A DNA stretch of 64,000 nucleotides, taken from positions 68,800-132,799 of the forward strand of contig NZ_DASUCC010000094.1 in the NCBI RefSeq assembly GCF_035762905.1, written 5' to 3'. The first letter of the stretch is position 1; each line of letters opens with the position of its first letter. Below the pieces are notes generated by a model. That model was not told the origin of the DNA, did not search any database, and saw only the letters and a list, made by a program, of their open reading frames with translations. The DNA is from DASYTH01 sp035762905. Its GTDB lineage: Bacteria; Actinomycetota; Actinomycetes; Mycobacteriales; Pseudonocardiaceae. A program made the translations under genes and the position numbers. Shown here in pieces: positions 43,541 through 54,031 of this stretch.

Positions 43541-43574
43541 GAAGGGGGCCGGCCAGGTGACAACGGGGTGTGCC

Positions 43575-45641
43575 ATGGCAGCAGCACGACTTCGCCGAAT
43601 CGCTTTCGCCACAACACTTGTGCTGGGCTGCGGCCTGGCGGTGGCCACCGATGCCGGTGCCGCACAACAGGAAGATCCGGTACGGGTCACGGTGAACACG
43701 CGGGCGGGGCTGGCCACCGTGCCGGACACCGCGCTGGGCATCAACCACGCGGTGTGGGACAGCCAGCTCGGCACGCCGGAGGTTGCCGACCTGCTCGGCA
43801 GCGCCGGACTGCGGATGATGCGCTACCCGGGCGGCTCCTACGGCGACATCTACCACTGGGAGACGCACACCGCGCCCGGCGGGTTCGTGGCCCCGAACAC
43901 CGACTTCGACACGTTCATGGGCGGGGTGCGCCGGGCAGGCGGACAGGCCATGGTGATCGCCAACTACGGCACCGGAAGCCCCGAGGAGGCCGCCGGCTGG
44001 GTGCGGCACGCCAACATCGAGCGCGGCTACGGCGTGCGCTACTGGGAGATCGGCAACGAGCTGTACGGCAACGGCCATTACGGCGCCGAGTGGGAGGCCG
44101 ACAACCACCCGGACAAGAGCCCGACCGGCTACGCCACCGAGGTCGTGCGGTTCGCCACGGCGATGAAGGCGGTCGACCCGACCATCAAGATCGGCGCCGT
44201 GCTGACCACCCCGGCCAACTGGCCGGACGGCGTGGTCGCCGAGGGTGACCCGGCCACCTGGAACCAGACCGTGCTGTCCATCGCCGGGCCGCACGTCGAC
44301 TTCGTGATCCTGCACTGGTACCCGGGCGGCGCCACCGCGCCCGAGACACTGTCCAAACCGGACCAGATCGACGACATCATCTACCTCGTGCGCGAGCAGA
44401 TCGCCCGGTTCGCCGGCCCGAACGCCGGCCGGCTCGGCATCGCGCTGACCGAGATGAACACCTCGGTCGGCCGCAACACCCAGCCCGGCGCGCTGTTCGC
44501 CGCCGAGTCCTACGCCGGCCTGCTGGAGAACGGGGTCTTCACGGTCCAGTGGTGGAACACGCACAACGGCATCGGCAACGTGTCGACCGTGGCCGGGCAC
44601 ACCGACTACGACGACTTCGGCCTGCTGTCCAGCGCCAACTGCACCGCCGACGGCAGCGTCTGCCAGCCCGCGCTGAACACCCCGTTCGCCCCGTACCACG
44701 CGCTGCGGATGATGAACCTGTTCGTCCGCCCCGGCGACCAGTTCGTCCGGGCCGCCACCGGCAACGACCTGGTCAGCGCGCACGCCGCCCGGCGGCCCAA
44801 CGGTGAGCTGGCCCTGCTGCTGCTCAACAAGGATCCGGACAACGCGCAGCAGGTCGTGATCGACTACGCCGGCTTCGTCCCGGCCGCCGGCGCGCCCACC
44901 GTGCACACGTTCACCAACGGGGCCACCGGGGTGAGCACCGCGCAGAGCGGCACGGCCACCGCCCAGACCCTGCCGCCGTACTCGCTGACCACGCTGGTGC
45001 TCCGGCCGGCGGCGAACCGGCCGGGCGCGCCGGGTGCGCCGGGCGCCCCGACCGCCGCCGCGGTCACCGACCGGTCCGCCACGATCAGCTGGCCGGCCGC
45101 CACCCCGGGCGCCCGCCCGATCGCCAAGTACGAGGTGTACCGGCACAACGGCGTCACCAGCGAGCAGTGGGGCGAGACCCCGGGCACCGCGTTCACCGCG
45201 CACAACCTCGTCCCCGGCAGCCGGTACACGGTCAACGTCCTGGCCCGCGACACCGCGGGCGCGGTGTCCTGGGCGTCGCCGCCGTTGACCGTGACCACCG
45301 GCGCACCGGCCGCGAGCACGTGCGCGGTGCGGTTCACCGACGTGACCAACTGGGGCAGCGGCTTCGTGGCCAGCGTCGACATCACCAACACTGGCTCGAG
45401 CGCGGTGAACGGCTGGACGCTCACCTTCCGCTGGCCGACCGGCTGGCAGCAGATGGGCGGCGGCTGGAACGGAACCTGGGCCCAGGACGGCACCACGGTC
45501 ACCGTCAGCAATGCCGACTTCAACCGCGAGCTGGCGGCGAACGGCGGCAGCGCCAACGTCGGCTTCGTCGGCAACTACTCCGGTCCGAACGTGCTGCCGG
45601 GTTCGTTCACCCTCAACGGAACCGTGTGCGCCGCGGGCTGA
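43575..45641 (+). CDS. Secreted clan-A glycoside hydrolase (GH51/GH39-like) with FN3 and CBM2
   Basis: 688 aa. A signal peptide (RRIAFATTLVLGCGLAVATDAGA) is followed by a TIM-barrel catalytic domain to about residue 470. The acid/base Glu is probably in YWEIGNELYG and the nucleophile in ALTEMNTSVG, as in GH51-type arabinofuranosidases and relatives. A Pro/Gly/Ala linker (RPGAPGAPGAPTAA) leads to a fibronectin type III domain and a CBM2 (TCAVRFTDVTNWGSGF...WTLTFRWPTGW...NGTVC). It acts on plant cell-wall polysaccharide. Exact specificity is uncertain. The CebR box upstream links it to cellulose signals. It abuts the convergent anti-sigma gene. Confidence 0.87.
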   Translation: MAAARLRRIAFATTLVLGCGLAVATDAGAAQQEDPVRVTVNTRAGLATVPDTALGINHAVWDSQLGTPEVADLLGSAGLRMMRYPGGSYGDIYHWETHTAPGGFVAPNTDFDTFMGGVRRAGGQAMVIANYGTGSPEEAAGWVRHANIERGYGVRYWEIGNELYGNGHYGAEWEADNHPDKSPTGYATEVVRFATAMKAVDPTIKIGAVLTTPANWPDGVVAEGDPATWNQTVLSIAGPHVDFVILHWYPGGATAPETLSKPDQIDDIIYLVREQIARFAGPNAGRLGIALTEMNTSVGRNTQPGALFAAESYAGLLENGVFTVQWWNTHNGIGNVSTVAGHTDYDDFGLLSSANCTADGSVCQPALNTPFAPYHALRMMNLFVRPGDQFVRAATGNDLVSAHAARRPNGELALLLLNKDPDNAQQVVIDYAGFVPAAGAPTVHTFTNGATGVSTAQSGTATAQTLPPYSLTTLVLRPAANRPGAPGAPGAPTAAAVTDRSATISWPAATPGARPIAKYEVYRHNGVTSEQWGETPGTAFTAHNLVPGSRYTVNVLARDTAGAVSWASPPLTVTTGAPAASTCAVRFTDVTNWGSGFVASVDITNTGSSAVNGWTLTFRWPTGWQQMGGGWNGTWAQDGTTVTVSNADFNRELAANGGSANVGFVGNYSGPNVLPGSFTLNGTVCAAG

Positions 45642-45890
45642 TCAGTCCGCCTCGCGCTCGGCCGCGATCCGGGCCTGGATCTCGGCCCACAGCTCGGGCG
45701 GCGGCTGCGCCTCGACCCGGTCCGGGTCGAGGCGCCGCAACCCGGCCACGAGCGGGGCGATCTCGGCCAGCTCGGCGCGGCAGGACGGGCAGCCGGCCAG
45801 GTGCACGTCCAGTTCCCGCGCCGCCGGCTCGTCCAACTGACCGAGCACGTAACCGCCGAGCGCCTCCCGCCGAGCGCAGTCTTGGCCCAT
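45642..45890 (-). CDS. Zinc-finger anti-sigma factor (ZAS type)
   Basis: 82 aa. The motif His-x3-Cys-x2-Cys (HLAGCPSC) with an upstream GGYVLGQLDEPAARELDVHL is typical of ZAS anti-sigma factors. There is no transmembrane helix, so it appears soluble or truncated relative to membrane-spanning relatives. The ATG at 45890 directly follows the TAA of the sigma gene, so the pair is coupled. It should bind and inhibit the adjacent ECF sigma factor. Confidence 0.85.
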   Translation of the reverse strand: MGQDCARREALGGYVLGQLDEPAARELDVHLAGCPSCRAELAEIAPLVAGLRRLDPDRVEAQPPPELWAEIQARIAAEREAD

Positions 45891-46427
45891 TTACGGCTCG
45901 ACCCCCATCTCCCTCATGACCGTCCGCAATGACTTGAGCCCGTAGAACAGTCGGCTGCGCAGCGTGCCCGGCGGGATGCCCTGCTCGGCGGCCACCTCGG
46001 CGGCCGGGCGGCCGCGGATCACGGTCTCGACCAGGGCGCTGCGCTGCTCCGGGCTGATCCGGCGCAGCGCCTGCGCCAGCACGGTCGCGGTCATCGTGCG
46101 CTCGTCGAAGCCAGGCCCGCCGTTGTGGTCCGCAGGCGCCAGCCCGGCCGCCCGGGCCGGACGCGCCGTGCTGCGCCGGATCTCGTCCACCACGACGTGC
46201 CGCGCGATGCCGAACAGCCAGACCCGCAGGCTGGCCACCTCCGGGTCGAACCGGTCGGCGTTGCGCCAGGCCCGGAGGAACACCTCCTGCACCACGTCCT
46301 GCGCCGCACCCGCGTCCCCCAGCCGCCGCAACGCGAACCGGTACAGCTCCGCCCCGTGCGCCCGGTAGGCCGCGCGGAGCATCCGGTCCTGCCTCAGGTC
46401 TTCCCGTTCCACCACCTTGCCGGCCAT
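45891..46427 (-). CDS. ECF sigma-70 family RNA polymerase sigma factor
   Basis: 178 aa. Region 2 (AAYRAHGAELYRFALRRLGDAGAAQDVVQEVFLRAW, with WLFGIARHVVVDEIRR) and region 4 (RISPEQRSALVETVIRGRPAAEVAAEQGIPPGTLRSRLFYGLKSLR) are complete. It resembles the SigK/SigL group with a partner RskA-like gene. GGGGGAGAC precedes the ATG at 46427. The cognate ZAS gene follows immediately. A DUF4394 exported-protein gene lies divergently and could be a target. Confidence 0.9.
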   Translation of the reverse strand: MAGKVVEREDLRQDRMLRAAYRAHGAELYRFALRRLGDAGAAQDVVQEVFLRAWRNADRFDPEVASLRVWLFGIARHVVVDEIRRSTARPARAAGLAPADHNGGPGFDERTMTATVLAQALRRISPEQRSALVETVIRGRPAAEVAAEQGIPPGTLRSRLFYGLKSLRTVMREMGVEP

Positions 46428-46586
46428 CGAAGTCTCCCCCTTCGCCCGACTTTCCTCCCTTGTCGTTCGGCGCGGCCGGGACCGCGGATTGCCGTACGTG
46501 ACAAACCTCGCGCCGGTGAACGCCGTGCGGCCGGCCGCCGAATCCAGGCACATCACAGAGTTCCCGACGAGAAGACGGAGAAAGTC

Positions 46587-47411
46587 ATGCGCCGCACCAT
46601 CACCTTCCTCGCCGTGGCCGCCGGGACGGCCGTCGTGATCGCCGCCGCGGTGTCCGCGACCGCCGCCCCCAGGCGTCCGGCGCTCACCGGCGAGTTCCTG
46701 TTGCTGAGCGACAACGGCATGTTGACCCGGCACAACGCCGCCCGGCCGCAGCTACCGGTCCGGTGGCTGCAGGTCACCGGCCTGGCCGACGGCGAGCGCC
46801 TGGTCGGCATGGACCGGCGGCCGGCCACCGGAACGGTGTACGCGCTGTCGTCCACCGGCCAGCTGTACACGGTGAACCCGAACACCGGCGCCGCCGTCCC
46901 GGTCGGTCCTCGGTTCGCGCTGAAGGGCCGGGCCATCGGGTTCGACTTCAACCCCACCGTGGACCGGATCCGCGTGGTCACCGAGGCCGGCCAGAACCTG
47001 CGCCTGCACCCGGAGACCGGGGAGCTGACCGCCGACGGCGAACTGCACTACCCGGACACCGACCAGGGTGCCGGCAGCGTGCCCGAGGTCGCCGCCGCCG
47101 CGTACACCAACAACCTCCCGGGTGCGACGACCACCACCCTGTACGGGGTGGACTCGGCCCGGGAGACCCTGGTCCGGATCACCCCGGACACCGGCGAGCT
47201 GACCACGGTCGGCGCGCTCGGCGTTGCGGTCAAGGAGTTCCACACCATGGAGATCAAGACCGGTTCGGCTACGGACAACCGCGCGTTCGCCGCCGTGCTG
47301 CCGCAGGCCGGCGGCTCCGCCCTGCTGGTCGAGATCGACCTGAACACCGGCCAGGCCGGCGTGCTCTCGCCGGTGGTCGGCCGGCCGGTCGGGATGGCCT
47401 TCCTCGGCTGA
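46587..47411 (+). CDS. Exported DUF4394 protein
   Basis: 274 aa. A signal peptide (TITFLAVAAGTAVVIAAAVSATAA) precedes a beta-propeller-like DUF4394 domain with repeats such as LLLSDNGMLTRHN, YALSSTGQLYTVNPNTGAA, GFDFNPTVDRIRVVTEAGQNLRLHPETG and YGVDSARETLVRITPDTGEL. Function is unknown. GACGGAG precedes the ATG at 46587. It is divergent from an ECF sigma/anti-sigma pair, a layout resembling sigma factors that control neighbouring exported proteins. Confidence 0.87.
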   Translation: MRRTITFLAVAAGTAVVIAAAVSATAAPRRPALTGEFLLLSDNGMLTRHNAARPQLPVRWLQVTGLADGERLVGMDRRPATGTVYALSSTGQLYTVNPNTGAAVPVGPRFALKGRAIGFDFNPTVDRIRVVTEAGQNLRLHPETGELTADGELHYPDTDQGAGSVPEVAAAAYTNNLPGATTTTLYGVDSARETLVRITPDTGELTTVGALGVAVKEFHTMEIKTGSATDNRAFAAVLPQAGGSALLVEIDLNTGQAGVLSPVVGRPVGMAFLG

Positions 47412-47416
47412 GCCGG

Positions 47417-47457
47417 TGCCGGGGCGGTGCGCGCGCGGGGTGCGCGCCGCCCCGGCA
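47417..47457. terminator. Bidirectional hairpin between convergent genes
   Basis: TGCCGGGGCGG (47417-47427) pairs perfectly with CCGCCCCGGCA (47447-47457); an inner GC-rich segment extends the stem. It lies between the stop of the DUF4394 gene (47411) and the stop of the DUF4082 gene (47466), so it may serve both. Confidence 0.75.
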
Positions 47458-47465
47458 GCTCCGTG

Positions 47466-49205
47466 CTACGGGGTGGTCGCCTGGACGATCACGTCCACCC
47501 AGTAGTTGGTGCTGTTGAACGACGAGCTGGGGAAGCTGCCGGCCGGGCCGTAGGTGAACACGCCGTTGGTGCCGGCCGGTGCGGTCAGCGCCCCGCTGAT
47601 GTGCGCCGCGGTGAAGAAGTTGGAGCTGGCCGAGTAGCGGCCGACCGGCGCGTGGTAGGAGACGATGTAGGTGGTGCCCGCGGTGAGCGTGACCGGCGCC
47701 GGGAAGTTGACCGACTGCCAGCCGCTGGCCGTCTCACCGATGAACGTGGCGGTGGCCAGTTGCGTGCCGTTCGCCTGCCACAGGCGACCGACGTGCGTGC
47801 CGGTGTTCTGCGCTCCCTTGTAGAACTTCATCCCGGTCGCCTGGCCGCCGGTCGAGCAGGTGAACCGGACCCCGACCTCGACCGCGTTGGGGTCGTTCAT
47901 CGAGACCAGTGCCGGTGTGTCCCCGGCCCCGAACAGGCTCTGCGCCACTAGCCCGGTGGGCACCTCGGTGATCACGTCCACCCAGTAGTTGGTGTTGTTG
48001 AACGTGGAGGTCGGGAAGGTGCCGGCCGGGCCGTAGGTGAACACGCCGTTGATGGCGGCCGGTGCGGTCAGCGCGCCGCGGGTGTGCGTGGTGGCGAAGA
48101 AGTTGGAGCTGGCCGAGTAGAAGCCGTTGCTGTGGTAGGAGACCACGTAGGTCGTGTTCGGGTTGATCGTCACCGGGGCCGGGAAGTTGACCGACTGCCA
48201 GCCGCTGGCCGTCTCGCCGGAGAACGTGGCGGTGGCCAGCGCCGGGCCGCCGGTCGCGTTCCACAGGTGGGCGGTGTGCGTGCCCACGTTCTGCGGTCCT
48301 TTGTAGAACCGCACACCGGTGACCCGGGTGCCGCTCACCGCTGAGCGGAACTTCACCCCGAGCGCCACCGGGGTGGGGTCGGCCACCGTGATCGTGTTCG
48401 GCGTGTTGCTGGGCTGGAACAGGGTCTGCACCGTGGTGAGGGAGTTGACCGTGACCGAGACGGTCGCCTGCGCGCTGCCGCCGACGGCATTGCCGACCTG
48501 GTAGGTGAACGTGGCCAGCCCGGAGAACCCGGTGGTCGGGGTGAAGGTCACGGTCTGCGCGCCGGCGTCCAGGCTGACCGTCCCGTTGGTCGGGTTGCCG
48601 ACGCTGGTGATGGACAGCGGGTACCCGTTCGGGTCGGCGTCGTTGGCGAGCAGGGTCGCGGCCGGAATCACCAGCGGCGTGTTGAAGGTCCCCATGACGG
48701 CGTCGTTTCCGGCCGTCGGGGGCAGGTTCCCGGCGCCGCCGGCCCGGTTGAAGATCACGTCCACCCAGTAGTTGGTGGACCCGAAGCTGGCGTTCGGAAA
48801 GGTCCCGGACGCGCCGTAGGCGTACACCCCGTTGTCGCCCGCCGGTGCGGTCAGCGCCCCAGTGCTGCGCGGCGTGCGGAAGTAGTTGGGACTGGCCGCG
48901 TAGTACGCCGTGTGGTACGAGGCGACGTAGGTCGTCCCGGGGGTGATCGTCACCGGGGCCGGGAACATCACGGTCTGCCACCCCTTGGCGGTCTCACCGC
49001 TGAAGTTGGCCGACGCCAGCAGGTTTCCCGCCGCGCTCCACAGGTGCGCGGCGTGCGGCCCGGTGCTGTCGTCGGTCTTGTAGAACCGGATCCCGGCGAC
49101 CGCGCCCGGCGTGTTGGCCGAGAACCGGACGCCGAGCTCGACCGGGTTGGGATCCCCGGACCGGACCGCGAACGGCTTCTCGGTTAGCGCGAACAGGCTC
49201 ACCGC
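47466..49205 (-). repeat. Three DUF4082-coding repeat units
   Basis: Coding copies lie at about 49205-48740, 48435-47967 and 47950-47466. Copies 2 and 3 are close at DNA level (shared stretches such as GTGAACACGCCGTTG and CAGTAGTTGGTG on the plus strand), copy 1 is more divergent. A tandem-95-like module of about 300 bases separates copies 1 and 2. Confidence 0.8.
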
Positions 49206-51068
49206 CGCGGCCGGGGTGACGGTCACGCTGACCCCGGCGCCCGGCGTCTCGACGTTGAGGCTGTCGTCGATCGCGCGGGTCTTGACCTGGTAGGTGCCGG
49301 GCAGCCGGGGCCGCCAGGCGTAGGTCCAGCTCGTGGTGCCGGTCGCCGGGTGCCAGGTGGCCCCGTTGTCGGTGGACACCTCGACCCCGGCCACCCGGCC
49401 GCCGGTGTCGCTCGCGGTCCCGGACACGGTCACCAGGGTCAGCTGCCCGACGCTGGCCCCGTTGGTGGGCGCGGTGATCGTGGACACCGGCGGAGTGCTG
49501 TCGGTCGACGCGGTCGCAGGCGCCAGACCGGCGCGCAGCGTCCCCGGCTGGACTCCCATGTCCGCGAACAGGTTCACCATCGCCTGCTGGACGTTGAGGT
49601 CCTCCGGGGTCAGGGTCGGCGGCAGGCTGCTGTTGGAGTAGTCGTGCTCGGTGTCCAGACCGAACGACCAGAACACCGTGCCGGCGCCGAACACCCACGC
49701 TCCGCTGGCCGCCTTGTACAGCGCGAGGTTGTGCACCGCGGTCTGGTCGCCGACGGTGTGCCCGTAGTCGAGCAGGTAGGTCCCGACGACCTCGGTGGTG
49801 GCGGACAGGTGGATCAGCCGCTCGGGCCGGAACCCGTTGTCCGGGCACTCGTCCCACTCGTAGCCGAGCATGCCGACCGCGAGCGAGGCGGTCTGCCCGG
49901 GCTGGGTGTTGGTGGCGATGGGCGAGTTGCGCCAGAACCGTAACTGGGTCATCTCGTACGGCACCCGGATGATGTCCTCGCGGTGCGAGTCCACCTGGAA
50001 GATCGTCCCGGTGAGCGAGTTCTCCGGGCGGTTGCCGTCGGCCGGCGGGCTGAACATGAGGTCGCGCCAGGTCCCGGTCCACGCCGGTGTCGGGTCGAGC
50101 TTCTCCTCCTGGCGGGATTCCTTGTAGCAGACCAGGGTTCGGTTCGGCGTGCCGTTGATGTCCGGTTCCCAGCGGGTCTTCCAGTACACCTCGTTGCCGC
50201 TGATGAAGATCAGGTGCACGCCGGCGTCCCGGGCCGCCTCGACGTGCTCGCGCTGGTCGCGGGACCAGTACTCGTCGTGCCCGGTGGACATGTACACGTT
50301 GTAGTTGGTCAGTTGCGCGTTGCCCGGACCGGTGTCCACCCCGGTGACGTAGGCGACGTCGTAGCCGTTGCGCTCCAGCCAGCGAATGGCCGCGTACTCG
50401 GCGCTGAACAAGAAGTCCTGCGGCCCGGACCAGGTGCCGATCGCGTCCCGGGTGCCGATCGGCCGGTTGTAGCTGACCTTGAACGCGCGACCGTCCACAC
50501 TCGCCGTGGCGTTGCCCCCGTACAGGTTCGCGCCGCCCCAACCGTTGTAGGCGTGCCAGGTGGTGTCCGAGGTCTGGAACACGATGTCCCGCTGTGCGCC
50601 GTCATCGCGTACCACGAACGGGATGTGGCTCGCCCCGGCCGTCCCGTCCTGGCGTACCAGCTTCGCGATGTACACCCCGGAGACCGCGGTCGCCGGCACC
50701 GCCCAGGACGTGGTGACCGACCAGTTTCCGGCGTCGTACAGACCGATCGTCGCGTTCCCGCCCGGCGCTGGCTGGATCGACGGCGTGCTGCGTTGGATGG
50801 TCGCGACCTTGCGCGCGCCCAGTCCGCCGTACCACCCCAGCCGGTAGATGTCGATTCGGTAGTTGGCTGATGCCGTGTTGATCTTGAAGCTGACCGTCGT
50901 GCCCCGGTTGACGCTGAGCGAGGTGGCGAAGCCTTCGATGCTCGTCGACGCCGGACCGCTCAGATCCCACTCGCTGCGCGGGTTTCCCTGCAGCTGGTTC
51001 TCGGTCACGATGGGATTGGTCACAATAGCCCCCAGTTCCGCCATCGTTGGACGTATCGGGGGATGCAT
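47466..51068 (-). CDS. Large modular protein: DMFase beta-like N-terminal domain, Ig-like module and three DUF4082 repeats
   Basis: 1200 aa. Residues about 30-490 resemble the N,N-dimethylformamidase beta-subunit-like C-terminal domain (IDIYRLGWYGGLGARKVAT; STGHDEYWSRDQREH; LGYEWDECPDNGFRPERL). An Ig-like/Big segment follows (about 520-615), then DUF4082 copy 1, a tandem-95/cadherin-like module (LPPTAGNDAVMGTFNTPLV), and DUF4082 copies 2 and 3. Each DUF4082 has VRFYK, SGETA.GWQ and FNNTNYWVDV-like blocks. There is no signal peptide, and an in-frame TAG lies nine codons upstream, so none was missed. Start at 51044 is also possible. Such proteins are often extracellular; function unknown. Confidence 0.82.
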   Translation of the reverse strand: MHPPIRPTMAELGAIVTNPIVTENQLQGNPRSEWDLSGPASTSIEGFATSLSVNRGTTVSFKINTASANYRIDIYRLGWYGGLGARKVATIQRSTPSIQPAPGGNATIGLYDAGNWSVTTSWAVPATAVSGVYIAKLVRQDGTAGASHIPFVVRDDGAQRDIVFQTSDTTWHAYNGWGGANLYGGNATASVDGRAFKVSYNRPIGTRDAIGTWSGPQDFLFSAEYAAIRWLERNGYDVAYVTGVDTGPGNAQLTNYNVYMSTGHDEYWSRDQREHVEAARDAGVHLIFISGNEVYWKTRWEPDINGTPNRTLVCYKESRQEEKLDPTPAWTGTWRDLMFSPPADGNRPENSLTGTIFQVDSHREDIIRVPYEMTQLRFWRNSPIATNTQPGQTASLAVGMLGYEWDECPDNGFRPERLIHLSATTEVVGTYLLDYGHTVGDQTAVHNLALYKAASGAWVFGAGTVFWSFGLDTEHDYSNSSLPPTLTPEDLNVQQAMVNLFADMGVQPGTLRAGLAPATASTDSTPPVSTITAPTNGASVGQLTLVTVSGTASDTGGRVAGVEVSTDNGATWHPATGTTSWTYAWRPRLPGTYQVKTRAIDDSLNVETPGAGVSVTVTPAAAVSLFALTEKPFAVRSGDPNPVELGVRFSANTPGAVAGIRFYKTDDSTGPHAAHLWSAAGNLLASANFSGETAKGWQTVMFPAPVTITPGTTYVASYHTAYYAASPNYFRTPRSTGALTAPAGDNGVYAYGASGTFPNASFGSTNYWVDVIFNRAGGAGNLPPTAGNDAVMGTFNTPLVIPAATLLANDADPNGYPLSITSVGNPTNGTVSLDAGAQTVTFTPTTGFSGLATFTYQVGNAVGGSAQATVSVTVNSLTTVQTLFQPSNTPNTITVADPTPVALGVKFRSAVSGTRVTGVRFYKGPQNVGTHTAHLWNATGGPALATATFSGETASGWQSVNFPAPVTINPNTTYVVSYHSNGFYSASSNFFATTHTRGALTAPAAINGVFTYGPAGTFPTSTFNNTNYWVDVITEVPTGLVAQSLFGAGDTPALVSMNDPNAVEVGVRFTCSTGGQATGMKFYKGAQNTGTHVGRLWQANGTQLATATFIGETASGWQSVNFPAPVTLTAGTTYIVSYHAPVGRYSASSNFFTAAHISGALTAPAGTNGVFTYGPAGSFPSSSFNSTNYWVDVIVQATTP

Positions 51069-51127
51069 CGACCGGACGGGCGGGGGCGTTACCTAGGGGT
51101 GGGCAACCGGATGTTTACGATGCGGGC

Positions 51128-51697
51128 ATGACGGTCTTCGTGCATCCCAACGGCCTCTGCGAGAGCGCCGACGTCGGCGACGGAACGCGGGTCTGGGCCT
51201 TCGCCCACGTGATGGCCGGGGCGAAGATCGGGCGGGACTGCAACATCGGCGGCGGGGCGTTCGTGGAGTCCAATGTGGTCCTCGGCGACAACGTGACGGT
51301 GAAGAACAACGTCCTCGTGTTCGAGGGTGTGACCTGCGAAAACGATGTTTTCCTCGGGCCCAACGCGGTGTTCACCAACGACCTGCGCCCGCGCTCGCAC
51401 CAGAAGCTCGGCCGCGAGGCGCTGCTGGCCACCCTGGTCTGCGAAGGCGCCACGCTCGGCGCGGGCACGGTCGTGGTGTGCGGCATCACCATCGGCCGGC
51501 ACAGCTTCGCCGGCGCCGGCGCGGTGCTGACCGCCGACGTCCCGGCGCACGCGTTCATGGTGGGCAACCCGGCCCGGCGCAAGGGTTGGGTGTGCCGGTG
51601 CGGCCACCGGTTGGATGCGCGGCTGCGGTGCCCGGAGTGCGGCACCGAACACCGGCTGCTGTCCGAGTCCGAGGGGCTGACGGCGACCGGCGAGTGA
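51128..51697 (+). CDS. Left-handed beta-helix acetyltransferase (WbpD/WbbJ-like) with C-terminal zinc ribbon
   Basis: 189 aa. Hexapeptide repeats (KIGRDCNIGGGAFVESNVVLGDNVTVKN) and EGVTCENDVFLGPNAVFTNDLRPRSHQKLG match UDP-2-acetamido-3-amino-dideoxyglucuronate N-acetyltransferases and other sugar O/N-acyltransferases. The C-terminal CRCGHRLDARLRCPECG looks like a zinc ribbon common in this family. It probably modifies a nucleotide sugar for surface polysaccharide. No other such genes are near. It is divergent from the DUF4082 gene. Confidence 0.88.
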   Translation: MTVFVHPNGLCESADVGDGTRVWAFAHVMAGAKIGRDCNIGGGAFVESNVVLGDNVTVKNNVLVFEGVTCENDVFLGPNAVFTNDLRPRSHQKLGREALLATLVCEGATLGAGTVVVCGITIGRHSFAGAGAVLTADVPAHAFMVGNPARRKGWVCRCGHRLDARLRCPECGTEHRLLSESEGLTATGE

Positions 51698-51705
51698 GCC
51701 GCCGG

Positions 51706-51969
51706 CTACGCCCCGGGAACCTCGCTCGCCCCGCCGGCCCACAGCGCGTGCAGTTCGGCGGCGAAGCCCGGGTCGGATCGTTCGGCCAGGGCCAGCTCCT
51801 CGCCGAGGGCCAGCACCTCGGGTGACTCCGGCGCGGCGCCGGCCGCCGCGGCCAGCGCGGCGGTGGCCTCCGGCCGACCGGCGAACTTGGAGCTGACCAG
51901 GTCGTGCAGGGGCCCGGCGGCGCCGCCGGCAAGGACGGACGCGATGGCGATCTCAGTCGTTTCCGGCAC
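51706..51969 (-). CDS. Small conserved hypothetical protein (87 aa)
   Basis: Ala/Glu-rich helical protein (ATAALAAAAGAAPESPEVLALGEELALAERSDPGFAAELHALW). No signal peptide, motif or recognised family; similar short proteins are common in actinomycetes. The GTG at 51969 has GGGAGGT seven bases upstream, which supports that it is real. It follows the two-component operon at 52005-55209 on the same strand. Confidence 0.6.
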   Translation of the reverse strand: MPETTEIAIASVLAGGAAGPLHDLVSSKFAGRPEATAALAAAAGAAPESPEVLALGEELALAERSDPGFAAELHALWAGGASEVPGA

Positions 51970-52004
51970 GGTGACCTCCCTGTAGTGCAGAGGGTAGGCC
52001 AGGT

Positions 52005-52438
52005 TCAGTGCGGCAGCTTGACGACCGTCACGAAGAAGTCGTCGATCTGGCGGACCACCTCGATGAACCGTTCGAAGTCGACCGGCTTGGTGACGTAGGC
52101 GTTGGCGTGCAGGTCGTAGCTGCGCACGATGTCCTCTTCGGCCTCGGAGGTGGTGAGCACGACCACCGGGATGCTGCGCAGCTCCGGGGTGGCCTTCAGC
52201 TCGGCGAGCACCTCCCGCCCGTCCTTGCGGGGCAGGTTGAGGTCGAGCAGTATCAGGCCCGGCCGCGGCGCCCCGGCGAACTCCTCCTCCCGGCGCACGA
52301 ACCGCAGTGCCTCGACGCCGTCGCTCACCACGTGCAGGTTGTTGCGGATCTTGTGGTGCTCGAACGCCTCCTTGGTCATCAGGACGTCACCGGGGTCGTC
52401 CTCGACGAGGAGGATGTCGATCGGGCTCAGCGCGTCGG

Positions 52439-52442
<4 letters not shown>
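52005..52442 (-). CDS. Single-domain response regulator (Rcp1/CheY-like)
   Basis: 145 aa receiver only. The acidic pocket VEDDPGD, phospho-acceptor Asp in LILLDLNLPRKDG (D67), VVVLTTSEAEEDI and the Lys in VTKPVDF are all present. The sequence resembles Rcp1-type receivers that pair with hybrid-less sensor kinases of the phytochrome type. Its ATG overlaps the histidine kinase stop (ATGA), so it is the last gene of a three-gene operon. It has no output domain, so it passes signal to another protein. Confidence 0.92.

Positions 52443-54027
<1,585 letters not shown>

Positions 54028-54031
<4 letters not shown>

Noticed and set aside
47466..49205. Regularly spaced repeats that could suggest a CRISPR array
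   Set aside because: Repeats are about 470 bases, in frame, and encode DUF4082 domains; there are no short identical repeats with unique spacers and no cas genes.
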